Assembly (NCBI RefSeq): GCF_022539665.2
Contig: NC_081332.1
Coordinates: 4,187,884-4,251,883, forward strand
Direction of reading: 5' to 3'
Length of the DNA: 64,000 nucleotides
Source: Daphnia carinata
Lineage: Eukaryota; Arthropoda; Branchiopoda; Diplostraca; Daphniidae
Shown: positions 1-11,687 of the stretch, piece by piece
How positions within the stretch are numbered: the stretch's first letter is position 1
Layout: every line of letters starts with the position of its first letter
Made by a program: the position numbers and the translations under genes
Notes under the pieces: model-generated
The model's input: the letters and a program-made list of their open reading frames with translations, nothing else
Databases searched by the model: none
Told to the model about the DNA's origin: nothing

Positions 1-955
1 CTTCAAGAGCCTTATACAATGATTTTCATCTACAATTTGTATGGCCTTTCCCGAGCTTCTGCCAGAAGTTGAATCTATGAGTCATGTAAGTCACATGAGC
101 AACAACTGAGATGCTTAATGGTGTTGTTTTTCTTTTCTCAGTGTAGGTTAATAGTAACATTGGATCTGAAAAAATTCTTGGTTGGGGCATGACACTGAAT
201 AAATTGTAATGATTGGATGGATGACATGATATTTCTATACTTCATTCGGATTCCCGAGACGGTATTTGATATTTAAAAAATTGAAGTGCATATCTGGGCT
301 CCCTTCCTTTCCGTAGCCCCGTTTCCCCTTGACTCGTAATAAGCCCGTAGGGGGTCATGCCCCTACTGTACGGTATATATAAAAATAACATATACCGAGG
401 TTTGGAGGGCTCTGGCCGGAAAGGGGACGTGGGGGTCCGCTTAGTCCGATGATGTGTTCACGGAGGGCGACGTGGCTATCCACAAATCCGAACTAAAGGT
501 TAATCGCTCCAGTAAAAATGTTCCATATCTTCGGCTCTTCTTCCGGCTTCTCTTAGCCAATCACCGGGTAATCTCCCCGGTGGGTCAACAAGGCAGTGTC
601 TCCCCCTGCCTGGGTTGACGGCAACTTTTGAAAGGGCCATTGTGCCTTTTTAAAGTTGCAAAAATAATTGTAATGTGCAGAGAATTGTCAATAAAATTTT
701 TTTTATAAAATATTTTTTGCAAAATTCGTTTCTTTCATTGTCTGTATTCGCTGTGTTCACACGTTACACTTTTTATATTTAGCTTGCTTAATTCACCTTT
801 ATTGTTTTTGTCACCTTTGATGGTAAGCATTGTTTCCATTGGTTTATCGTTTATCTGTAAGTATTATTTATTACACTCTTTGAATTCTTCAACTTAGATT
901 CAAGGAACTATCTGGATATTTTATGAAGTAATGTTGTATTTTGTTTTACTCGTAT

Positions 956-1024
956 GGGAACCGATCCCCAAACATTCAGCGTGCAACGCCGATGCTCTAA
1001 CATTGAGCCACGAGATATATCTAA
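956..1024 (-). pseudogene. Second tRNA-like sequence, opposite strand
   Basis: Read on the minus strand it begins cgTGGCTCAATGTTAGAGCATCGGCG and ends with a B-box-like GGGGATCGGTTCCC. It is a diverged mirror copy of the tRNA-like unit at 1304-1370, which extends the inverted repeat inward by about 150 bases. The acceptor stem is not recognisable. Confidence 0.4.
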
Positions 1025-1115
1025 ATATTTTATTATCGCATATCATATGTTATCGTCTAGGATGTTTATGCAGTCTTTCACAAGTATATGTTTATCTTTC
1101 TATTGCTTTTATAAG

Positions 1116-1184
1116 GTTCTTAGTTCTGTGGTAGAGCTTTTATCTGCGATACCTGTTACCCTGGGTTCAAACCTCAGTAGATGG
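1116..1184 (+). pseudogene. Third tRNA-like sequence in the loop of the inverted repeat
   Basis: It has an A-box-like TAGTTCTGTGGTAGAGC and a B-box-like GGTTCAAACCTC about 35 bases downstream. It is more diverged than the other two and no full cloverleaf could be drawn. It lies between the two mirrored tRNA-like units. Confidence 0.35.
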
Positions 1185-1303
1185 GTAAAAATGAAGTAGA
1201 ATAATGTAGAAGAGTATAATGCAGAATTGCATTTCAGTTTTATAAGTGTAAATGCAAGTCCACAAGTGACTAGAAAAAAAAGCCAACGTAAAATCATATG
1301 ATT

Positions 1304-1370
1304 CGTGGCTCATTGGTAGAGCATCGGCGAGGTATGCCGAACATCCAGGGTTCGATCCCTGGATAATAAT
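1304..1370 (+). pseudogene. tRNA-like sequence inside the inverted repeat
   Basis: An A-box-like segment (TGGCTCATTGGTAGAGC), an anticodon-arm-like hairpin (TCGGC/GCCGA around a 7-base loop) and a B-box (GGTTCGATCCC) inside a perfect stem follow in the right order. The 7-base acceptor ends do not pair (tgattcg against ataataa) and the loop lacks T33, so it is probably a tRNA-derived relic or a pol III promoter rather than a working tRNA. Confidence 0.5.
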
Positions 1371-2427
1371 AGAATGCTTACAGATAAACGATAAACCAAT
1401 ACCCGTCACCTTACCATCAAATGTGACAAAGACAAATAAAGCAAAGACAGAAAAAAAATTGATAAATGCAATGTGTGAACAAAGCTAACACAGACAATGA
1501 AAGAAACGAATTTTGCAAAAAACATTTCATAAAAAAAATTTTATTGCCAATTCTCTGCACATTACAATTATTTTTGCAACTTTAAAAAGGCACAATAGCC
1601 CTTTCAAAAGTTGCTGTCAACCCAGGCAGGGGGAGACACTGCCTTGTTGACCCACCGGGGAGATTACCCGGTGATTGGCTAAGAGAAGCCGGAAGAAGAG
1701 CTGAAGATTTGGAACATTTTTACAGGAGCGATTAACCTTTAGTTCGGATTTGTGGGCAGCCACGTCACCCTCCGTGAACACATCATCGGACGAAGCGGCA
1801 CCCCACGTCCCCTTTCCGGCCAGAGCCCTCCAAACCTCGGTATATGTTGTTTTTATATATACCGTACAGTAGGGGCATGACCCCCTACGGGCTTATTATG
1901 AGTCAAGGGGAAACGGGGCTTCAGAAAAGAAGGGAGCCCAGATATGCACTTCAATTTTTTTAATATCAAATACCGTCTGGGGAATCCGAATTAAGTATAG
2001 CAATGTCATGTCATCCATCCAATCAATACAATTTATTCAGTGTCTTGCCCCAACCAAGAATCTTTTCAGATCCAATGTTACTATTAATCTATATTGAGAA
2101 AAGAAAAACAACACCGTTAAACACATCAATTGTTGATCATGGAACTTACATGACTCATAGATTCAACTTCTGGTGGAAGCTTGGGAAAGGACATACAAAT
2201 TGCAGATTAACTTCATTGTATAAGGCTCTTGAATGATAAACTAGCACCTGTAGAATGTTGCATTGTTGATAGTTGTGTTCCCAGTACATGAGAATCCTTT
2301 CCTATTGGATAAAATTTTTTTTGGTAGATAAGACCTGGTTGGCAAAAAGGAGGAGAAATTCTTCGTCATAAATTCAAAATTATTTGAAGAAAAATCCTTT
2401 CATACCTAAAGAGTCCATGTATGATGT

Positions 2428-3414
2428 TCATCTCTGCAATAGCAGCAAAATGAAAACATCTTTAGGGCCATTTAAGTACCCAGTTTCCCCAACACTCTGA
2501 ACGTAAAGGACAAGTTTTTCTTTAGACAGAGAAGCAGAATTATTTGAGGCTTCTAGCTGTGACAGAACTATAAAGGATTGCTGTTGTACTGGATTCATTA
2601 ACACAAGATGGTACTTCTCATTAGGCAATTTGCATTACTCTATTAATTTACCTCACACCTTACGGTAATGCACTCTCAGTGTTTTTTCATCTGTAGGCTC
2701 ACTCTTCCATCCTGTAACACTTCCAGACTTGATTTGATCCCCCGTTAAAATCTGTGAATGCAAAATAATAGCATTAAAAATACTGTTTCGATAGACAAAA
2801 AACCGAAAAGTACCTAATCCATGTTTCATGTTGAACTTGTGCCATTTCTGGGTTTCTGTACCACACCCATTTTCGGCCCAAATACGTTCCCACAATTGTT
2901 TAGTTCCTTCACTGCATGAGCTTATTACTAACGATTCTTTTAGTGCAGCACTAACAGAATTTAAATTTAACACACTGTCAGGTGTTGGACTGAATAACTT
3001 AACAATAAATAATTGTTTTTTAAAATTCTATACTTATTTTGAATTCTTATTTGAAAACTTTAGGTACCTGGCTGTGTTCGCCTAATGCCAACTCATCCTT
3101 ACGTTCAGTTAGAGATGAGTTTTGAAAAACCTCCTTCACTGTTTGGAAACTGTTCCGTTCCAATTTGTTCTTTTCCCCTAGCTGAGCTTGAAGACTCAAA
3201 ATTTGAGCTACAAAACACGAATGAATAAAAGCAAATAAATAGAGTCATTACGTGTTAGGCCTACGATCCTTAGCTTTGTTATCTAATATTTTGTGTTGTT
3301 CCAATAACTGGGCCTGCAGCTTCATAATTTGATCTAATAAACAATAATTAATAATTGAAAACCAATATAATAATGTTTATACTTACCATTTTTTTGTTTT
3401 ATTATCTTATCCAT
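2428..3414 (-). pseudogene. Broken or unresolved coiled-coil gene (possibly BEN-like)
   Basis: Exon-like blocks on the minus strand start with ATG at 3414 (MDKIIKQKN) and a donor at 3386. Blocks 3333-3265 (DQIMKLQAQLLEQHKIL) and 3207-3068 (PQILSLQAQLGEKNKLE) splice in phase. Further blocks lie near 2985-2808 (KQLWERIWAENG) and 2751-2654 (TGDQIKSGSVTGWKSE), and a last open stretch covers 2628-2428. The SVTG motif weakly recalls BEN domains. The third-to-fourth and fourth-to-fifth junctions do not keep the frame with any good splice site I could find. Either exons are missing from my model or the gene is decayed. The function is unknown. Confidence 0.3.
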
Positions 3415-4829
3415 TTTTCAATTGTTCCTTCAGCCACGCGTTGTTCTCCAGCCACGCTACTCAATTAACTGCTAATGGTATACAATTAACTCAAATTGCT
3501 TACATGCCTGTAATAACGAAACCGACTGATAGATGGCTACGGGTAGAAAAAAGAGAAAAAAGTGCGATTTTGTTTTTTTTTTTCCGCCATTTTTTTTTTT
3601 TTCATGTAAAACGGATTGCCATACAAAATGGTTACAATTTGGCTCAATTGCCGTAATCGTAAAAAAAAAAGAAATGAAGTTGGTGCGCCAACAGCACTTT
3701 TTCTTTTATTTAAAAAAAGGCTTCTTTTCGGACAAAACAAATAACTAATTCGAAACCAGCGTTCAATTAAGATTATACCCTGTGATTTGCGCCAAATTCC
3801 AAGAGATGTCCCTTTTCGATGATTTTCGTGAAAATGATAAGGCTTTCTCACTTTTTCAATTTTCGTCAAATTCTAGATTTGGTTAAAAATACATTATTTT
3901 GATTGAAAATTGATTGCTGATCACGAAAATCGGCTATATATTTGTATTGGGCTCATAGATTTTGAGTTAACCGTAAATAACTAAAAACGGTTTTTTTTTT
4001 GTTCGGCTTAAAATTTTTCCCTATTAAAAAACAATATCAGTAAATCTAGATAACTATACATGATTCTGATTCAAAATTCAACAAGGAACACGACAGTGAA
4101 ATTTGTTTTTACGTAGACTTAATAGTTTTTGAATAATCAAAGAAGTTTGATGTGTCACGCTAGCGCTGTAGCGTACTGGCGCGCTAGTAATGGTTTCGAT
4201 TCGCCCCTAATTTTATATTTTAGATTACTCAAAAACTATAAACTCTACGTAAAAATAAATTCCATTTTCGTTTTTCTTGGCCAAAGCCTTTTCATTATTA
4301 TTTAGTGGCTTTCCTCTTACACAGAAAAGACATCTCCAAAAAGCCTCGTTCTCCTGTTTTCAGTTAAATATAAAGCATACGTGGCTCGCGTATGTGGTAG
4401 CATTGTTTCACTTCTTGTTGGTTGGTTACTTAAGTTGTGGGTTGTAACGATATTGTTGTTGGTTGCCGAATAAATCAGTTGCTAACAACGTTCTGTTTTT
4501 ACGAGCAGATGTCATTGGAATCTTCTTTGGCGACAACGTTCCCAAAACATTACCTGTTGTATCAATCTAAATATCTGATTGCTCCGCTTGCCCTTATTTT
4601 AGCTTCAATATTTTTACTTTTCATGGAATCCGATCCTATTTCACCAAACCTGTTTTGTGAATGAAGACGAAAGAGTTATATTTCTTTGCAAAATCACGAA
4701 AGATATATCCCATATTGCTTTAGAACATACATATGTCAATACGGATAGATGGTGCTATTCATCAGTAATTGAACAAGTGCTAGGAAAATAAGGAAAAACT
4801 TTTAAATATAGTATTAATGATGATGTCAC
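3415..4829. other. Intergenic DNA with a small inverted repeat
   Basis: AT-rich spacer with several poly-T/A runs. The only structure seen is an imperfect inverted repeat: about 4098-4145 (ttacgtagacttaatagtttttg) returns as its reverse complement at about 4215-4262, around a 70-base GC-richer centre. The short frame at 4437-4664 has no family features. Confidence 0.5.
4098..4262. repeat. Small imperfect inverted repeat
   Basis: Arms of about 45 bases (around 4098-4145 and 4215-4262) with a centre containing gctagcgctgtagcgtactg and ggtttcgattcgcccc, which recalls pol III A and B boxes. It could be a MITE- or SINE-like relic. Confidence 0.4.
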
Positions 4830-6596
4830 TTAAATACATCGGACGTTGAACCACCAATCACAAGTCTGCGATTCCACGTCGAATATTGTGCCTAGCGGAC
4901 ATAAAAAGGAGTCCTGGCGACCATCATCGTGACACGTATGGAACACCTAGGCGATCACACCGAATACAAATTACATAGAAATGTATGAATATCACAAAAG
5001 TTAATTGACGTATATTCATCGCTACATACCTGACATCCAGAGTCCCTATCCGAAAACATGTAACTGAAATCGGCGTTCTTGAAATTTAGACAATCAAAAG
5101 ATGTCTCTGGAATGGCGGTGTAATTGGGATAGTCTTCTCCAGGAGTACCAGGAATGTGACTGGGGCGATAATTTGGCGTGGTGTACTTGTCAGCGTACGC
5201 GTTGGATTTGAGGGCTAAGCTGGGCTTCAACAGTACCACCTCCTTCGGGTAGGTAGGGCGTGGTTTGTACGGTTTGGGGACGGCTGGTTTATATGGCTTA
5301 GGTGCAACGGGTTTCACAGGCTCATAATCATCGTATTGCGGCGGTGGGGGGACGTAGGGTTTCTGTTCTTGATGCTGATCGTATCCGTCGTAGCCATCAG
5401 GTTTCTGATTGCCAGCACCGTAAAAATTGATATCAAAATCGATGGGTTTAAAAAATGGAATGTCTGCGTCATCAAATGTCGGTTTGTAATTGTCTTGTTC
5501 AATTGGTTTGTAGTCGTCCTCGTAGAGCGGTGTGTCCTCGTACGACGGTTTGTAACCATCTTGATAAGGTGGTTTATGATCGTCTTGATAATTCGGCTTG
5601 TAATCGTCTTCGTATGGCGGTCTCTCTTCATCGTGGTAGGTTGGTTTGTACTCGTCTTCGTAAGATGGTTTATAGTCTTGCTGGTAGACAGGTTTGTCGC
5701 CATAATTCGAAGGATAATCAACGTCTTGGTTAGGTGGTTGATAGTTGTCCTAATCAGTCGTTCATTAAGTCTCGTGTGTCAATCGGGTCAAAAGCTATTG
5801 CCGTCTGACCATCACCGTCATGATCGCTTACCTGATAGGTTGGCCTGTAATTGTCTTGAGTATCTGGTCGATAACTGTCCTCGTATGGTGGTTGATGGCC
5901 GTCCTCCTGCGGTTGGTAGTAACCCTGATTGCTACCAGCTGGCCGTTTAGCCTTTTTCAAATGGTCGACCTCGTCGCGAAAGATCTGGCGACGTTCACCG
6001 TCCTTGAAACAGAAATCCATTTCATTATTTTTACCCTGACAAGAAAAGGATGACGAGTAGCCATCCGTCTTACGCTAAGGACAGTGCTGCAGGAGAATAA
6101 AGAGCGGATCTATTTTACGCATCTACCAAGTGCTTTTTGCACACATAAATCCAAAAAGTCCATCCCGAAGACCGGGAAAACTCTTCTCAGCGCGCGCCAC
6201 GTGAACCAGTTTCGCAAGACATCGATTTGTCTTTTGGACGTTTCTCTTGTTTAGCTCTTGCCGCAGATGGCACACAAGATACATATTGTTTTATTACATA
6301 TTCAGGCGGTTATGCAACACAGCCAAGTGAAAGCAAAACAAAGGGAACACTACTTAAAATAGGCAATAGAAAAAATAATGAATTAATTAGTTATTTGTTA
6401 ATGTTAATGAGAGCGAACAAAAATAGTAGCCGTATTGCCCCAAAGATTGATGAAAATAAAATCAATGAAATAGGGAGGTGAAAAAAAGCCAAACAATGCT
6501 TACTTCTAATTTTGTTTGACGCCTCGTTGGTTCAGCGGCGAAGGCAACGGCTAGCCAACTGATGCAGACCAGCAGCGTGAAGTGTAACGCGGTCAT
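4830..6596 (-). CDS. CPAP1-type secreted cuticle protein (one chitin-binding domain)
   Basis: Predicted 377-residue secreted protein from four exons: 6596-6504, 6035-5832, 5749-5030 and 4946-4830, all joined in phase 0. The first exon gives a signal peptide (MTALHFTLLVCISWLAVAFA). The middle is about 200 residues of Tyr/Lys/Pro/Asp-rich repeats of the type YEDDYKP / YQDDHKP, then KPYKP repeats. The C-terminus is a single CBM14 chitin-binding domain split by the last intron: TSFDC...SGCQ in exon 3, then VFHTC, SFLCPLGTIF and QTCDWWFNVRC in exon 4. The CQVFH...FLCP.GT.F....CDWW.NV.C pattern is diagnostic of cuticular proteins analogous to peritrophins with one domain (CPAP1). Such proteins bind chitin in the cuticle. 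The Tyr-rich spacer could be cross-linked (inference). The last exon is short and was found by domain matching. Confidence 0.85.
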
Positions 6597-9500
6597 CTCG
6601 GAGCAGAGTGATGCACAGTAGCGCAAACCTCCAAACAAACTAAAAAACAAACGAATCTCGGGAATTAGAAACACGCGAGCTTAGACGGTGATCTAGACAG
6701 TTGAGGAAATGAATGCAAACTGAATGTAAAAAAACGTTTGTGATTTCCCGCATCGACAACTACGACACTAGAGAGAGTCGGGAGTCTAACCGAAAAAAAA
6801 AAAAAAGCCCTTAAGAATGGTAAAAAGAGGACAGGGAGAGAGACCACACCCTTGTGAATGTGCTACCGCGTTAAATAGCTATACACGAAAAGCAGAACGA
6901 AACGAAAAGTTGAACCTAGAATTCAGAAAGGCATTTCGAAAGGGAAATCACCGGATGGGTCCGTGTGCTCTAATTTTCTTTACGTTCAAATTCGGTGAGG
7001 GGCAACACTACGTTTTTCAGCTCATTCGAATGCATTGGGTGGGACAGTTGCATTAAAAAAAAAAAAAAAGGCATATTATTAATCTATAATAAGGAGTCGT
7101 TTATTGGCCTTCGTGAATTGGCCTTCTCCCTAATTACCCTTCACCGCGATGAAGAGCGACGACCAACGTGATGGGCGTGGATTGAGAGTAAAAAATATAA
7201 GGTGGGTGAACGGTCAAACAAAAAAAAATTCTTTTTTAATCAAGGCGTGGCGCGTTCCGTTGAAACTTGGGCCACGGTCCAGCGTCCTCGACACCAATTC
7301 CAAGTCCACATTGGTCACAGACAACCCCAACCGTCGGTTGCCTTTAGGAACTCACAAACATAGGCCGCAAAACAAAAAATTCTAGGGCCAGATTTACGAG
7401 GGTCGAACGAGTATCTCGCGTCAGAGACGCGCGTGAAACCAGTGCGTGCGCACGACAGAGACACCACCATCAGTTAAAAGCGACTTGGTGTGGTCGTCTC
7501 AATGCCAAACGGTTCATTTATTATCGTGTTGATTGGCTAAGCGCTTTCCAATCGTTAGTAAAAGCTCGTTATTTTGCAATCGTCTTTTCCTTTTTTTTTT
7601 GTGGGGTGTAGCGCGTCTGCAACAGTTGCGATAAACTCTGCTTTGCTACTGTCGCACAAATAGATTAAACCCTCCCACTCCCTGTTGAAAGAACGAGGAA
7701 AAAAAAAAAATATAATTAAATCATGAAAACAAAGAAACATTGTGTCGTAAAAACATGACGGTTTCGTAGCAACCAGAAAGCCTGTTCTGATTTCATATGA
7801 GTTAGCGGTATGTAACACGCAGAGTGGAGTGTGTGCGACCTATTCCACATAAGGACAAGTTGGCAAAGGACTGGCATTCGTCATTACGATGCAATAAAAA
7901 AACGCGTAGCGCATTCTAATTCATTTTTAGTGATTAGGGGAACTACGTTCAGGTTCTCTTCTCTCGTCAAACAGATTTGCTGCAAAAAAAAAAAAAAAGA
8001 AAAAAAAAAGAACAGACGCTAGAAGCGTGTAATATTGCAAATGGGAGCAATATCTAGCGTGGTAACGAGATTCTCCTGAGGGTCGATAAACCACGTTTCC
8101 CCGTACGATATCTACGTAAAACTGTTATCCCGCCCGCTCCCTCCAAGTAAATGTGTTTTTTTTTTTCCCCCTTTTCCACGAGAGATTTGGCGAATAACGA
8201 ACGAGAAAATGCGACGCCCGAAATCCTGCGGAATGAACTTGTGCCCTTAATGAATGCGACTAACTCAGAGCGTAACGAACAAAAGGGACGCATCGACACA
8301 TCGTTAGTACAAATATTCAATATTAAGAAAAAGAAAAAAGTAGAAAGCAAAACGGCGGTTCAACTTACTGAATAAGCCACGGGCCTTCCTTCCTGTTCGG
8401 TGTTGAAACTCGTAGACCAGAGGCGGCAGCAGCAGCAGCAGCAAAGAAAAACGAACGGAAACGTGAAATTTCGGTGAGGAAAAAACGAAGAAACCCGCGC
8501 GCTACGAAGGATGATGGTCGACTGGTGGCCATTCAGCAGTGCCCTGAATAAAGAGGATTTCGAGAAAAGAAAACATAAACCGGAGAAAATGTAGACCATA
8601 TGTTGTATATCTGTGTACAACGCACACGTCTTTACGTGTATAACGTGAGACTACTGCCCTCCATTCTCCTCTTGTGCTCACCGTTATGAGCTTCACACCA
8701 TTTTCTTCGTCCCGCAGCGGAAAAATGGGCCATCAGACGCGTGTGAAGATGCGTTCATCACTTCGTTGTTTGCGGGGCTTTCCGTCCAGCTGCATGTTAT
8801 CACTTGATTGTTTGCCTTTTCATCGTTTTCTGCTACCTAAATAATCAAGCAGAATAGGTGGAGACGGATTGCAATGATTGAATAATAAGAATACAGCGGA
8901 AAAACAAAATCTATGGCAACTTTCGTCGTAAACCATCCGAGAGAAACGTGCGTTTCACGTTTGTACTTTCCAGTCCAGTTATTTCTCTATATTTTTGCCC
9001 TATCAATTCACGATGAATAAATAAAAGAAAAAAAAAATATAGTGGGGAGCCCATCTTCTCCTACATATGACGGCAACCAAAAAAAAAAAAAAAAAAAAAA
9101 AAAGAAAAAGCGCAAAAATCTGATTTCTGAGGCTATCGTGTCACGAAACGATTGGGTACAAATTCACTTGAGTTCTACCCATCCGCTTTCTAGAACGGCA
9201 AAGGAGAAGGAGTTGCACAGCACGCATCACGGCGAGATCGATTGAATACAGCCCCTCTCGTCAAAACCACCGGGGGATCGGGCGAAAACAATTCGCACGA
9301 ACGAGAGCAGTTTCGCGTGAATGGCAGACTCTTCACCATCTTTCCCCAAATAGGTTATATGAGAAATTCAATAAACGCCCGACAGTCCCATTCAATTTTA
9401 ACTTTCAATCACTGAAGAGAATTCATCCTGATTTCGTATTGGCACAGTGAATGGAGGGAAACGAAGAGCGTTTCCCCTTGTACGAGTTATATCATCGACT

Positions 9501-10615
9501 ATTGCTGCACGCGCGTAAATTGCTCACAGCAAAAGCAATTTTGGATACAGAAATATTATTGCCTCTAGCTCCATTGCATTCCCATGTGGCGCCGGCGACG
9601 CCAAGAAGCGCCGCTCGTACATTTCCACAGCTGATAGCGCTACAATAAAAAAAAAAAAATAAGGAAATCAAAAAGAAAGCAAAGAAAAAACGTATTCAAC
9701 TAACAGAAAAGAACCCCGTTTTTTTTTGTAAAATGAAGAAACGACCAGACATGCAAACATCGAAAAATCCTGGATGTGAATTGAATTTTAGAATAAGAAA
9801 TCAACTACTGACCGATCGCTAAAGAAATATTTTTTTTTTAATCTAAGGGGAGAAATGGTTGCGACGCAGATCGTGTCATCCATCAGATTAACTGACTTCC
9901 TCTTTTGATTTTTAGCCAAGCTTTATTTTTCGTTTTTTTTTCCACACTCCCATCGGAGAAAATGCAAGACCATCCTACGTCACACGAAACTCAATCACAA
10001 AGGACATCGGCGGAGCGATCGATACTACAAGACAACGCATGCAGTTAAAAAAAAAAAAAAAAAAAAGATATAAAATAAACGAAAAGAGCGACGATTTTAG
10101 CCGCTGTGGACGTGCTCTTGGCACAAGATAGATATTGCTGTATATAGTCGTTTTGATGGCTTTTACACATGATGTTAAAAAGGGAAGTAAAAAAGAAAAT
10201 TATTATCTGCGCATAAGCAAGCAATTCCCCCCCCCCCCGTGTCTTGTTTACACTTTAACAAATATAACAGACCCTCCGCGCAAACTAGATTATTTTAGAT
10301 AGAAGCGTTTGCCTTGCAAACACTTGAAATCGGCACAGCCTCACGTACGGGCAATTACGGGCACGGATAAGGAGGGATTGGCGGACCACTAGCCGGTCCA
10401 AAAGCTATCTTTCGATTTCGTAGGAATAACAGAATAAACACTGAAGAATAATGGAGGGGAAAGAAGAAAAAAAAATACAAAATTCAACAAACTTTGTATG
10501 TTTTTTTTTTAGGAAGAGACAAAATAAACCGCAAAGGACACGTAGTACGCTCTAGATAAGTTATCAACGCTGCTATTTCTATACGTCGCACGCTACGGTT
10601 TCTTGAATACGATAG
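6597..10615. other. Non-coding stretch rich in homopolymer runs
   Basis: No credible exon was found on either strand. The stretch holds many A or T runs of 10 or more bases (for example 7047-7069, 7983-8009, 9079-9102, 10046-10066) and a C run at 10227-10239. Short open frames here have lysine- or phenylalanine-rich products that come from these runs. Confidence 0.5.
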
Positions 10616-11687
10616 CTAATCGATATGCGTCGTCCTTTCACTGATGTCTTCTACGACTTCCTCTTCTTCGATGCCAAGTAAGAAAAGAAAAAGAAGGGGA
10701 ACGGCAAAAGGAAAAATTTGAAAAACAAAACGGAAATTGCCTTTAAATTCGGTAATTCGATCGCGCACGTTGAATTCGGCACAACTCATTAAAATGGAAG
10801 CCTATTTCGGACGGTGTGCGGTTCGCCTCGAACTAGGGCAACACAGCCAAGATTCGATAATGAGTTACGGTAGTTGTTATGCAAAAGTTCCAAATCCAGT
10901 TGCAGTCAAGGGACTTGGTTGGCGGGACAGATGGTGTACAGAGCGATATGGTTCGACAGACAAGACAAAAAGAATTCACGTATGGCCAAATGAAAAAACT
11001 TTTCATTCTGCCCCGCAGTCAGTCAGCTGCTGCTTGCACAACTAACAAATAGCTGGTAGTTTTTTTGTAAGTTCTTTGCTAGTATGCATGTTTGCGAAGC
11101 AAAGCATTCTCTCATGCCATGCAAAATGGGAAATTGGTGTACCACTTTTGCTGCTTCTTAGCTTCTTTTCTTTTTAAGGGGGGGGGGGGGGGAAGAAAGC
11201 GAAGAAAAGGAAAACTGAATCAGCTTAGTGCTAGGGCGTTAAAAACACAACCTAAAATTAACTCGCATTGCTGATTTTCACTAAAAAGAGAAGCGCGGGA
11301 AACGAAAGGTAATGAGCTTCGCCTTAGTAATTAATAAAGTAATAAAAGCAACGGCTCTCATCACACAAAGACGGAAAGTTAAAGAAAAAAAAAATCAACA
11401 GTAACTTGGATCGTGTCATTACTTTACCTGTAGCTTCAGCATAATTGGTTTCATTCCCACGCAGTTTCTCGCGAACGGTACCGAAGAAATAAGCGAGTTC
11501 ATTCCTTAAAAGAGAAACAATAATTAATTCGTTTTATAACATTTGTACAAAAGAAATTGCTTCTCACCGAACATGCCAATCCAGTTTTTAATTGTCTTGC
11601 TTACGCTGCTGAATTCCCCTTGTCCTCCTCTACAGCAGTGGACGTCAACATCAAATGATGTTCCAAATTCTTGTTATCTATTTCCAT
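10616..11687 (-). CDS. Candidate small acidic protein, 69 residues
   Basis: Three exons close in phase: 11687-11605 (MEIDNKNLEHHLMLTSTAVE...), 11504-11428 (NELAYFFGTVREKLRGNETN...) and 10665-10616 (EEEVVEDISERTTHID then stop). Donors are GTAAGC and GTAAAG. The first acceptor (ttctcttttaag) is good, the last one (catcgaag) is weak and ends a 762-base intron. The product is hydrophilic and acidic with no signal peptide or membrane segment. I recognise no family. The second exon is the most protein-like part. The main alternative is that the last exon is wrong and the gene ends elsewhere. Confidence 0.35.

Larger units (their letters stand above)
1..2236. repeat. Large imperfect inverted repeat (foldback) with tRNA-like sequences
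   Basis: Bases from 1 to about 866 reappear as the reverse complement at about 1377-2236. The outer ends match (cttcaagagccttatacaat against attgtataaggctcttgaat), and the middle of the arms (about 281-700 against 1560-1946) is nearly identical by eye, the outer 280 bases less so. Each arm holds nested hairpins, for example the gtcaac...gttgac stem at 585-620 and the gcaacttt...aaagttgc stem at 620-660. The left end coincides with the window edge, so the element may be longer and no target-site duplication can be tested. No transposase frame is visible. It could be a foldback-type mobile element, a MITE-like element or an inverted segmental duplication. Confidence 0.8.

Noticed and set aside
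1304-1370. Functional tRNA gene
   Set aside because: The acceptor ends do not pair, T33 is missing and the T loop has six bases in the best fold. It was kept only as a tRNA-like relic.
5336-5950. 204-codon plus-strand frame opposite the CPAP1 gene
   Set aside because: It is the antisense of the YxDDYKP repeats. The minus-strand frame carries a signal peptide and a chitin-binding domain with matching splice sites.
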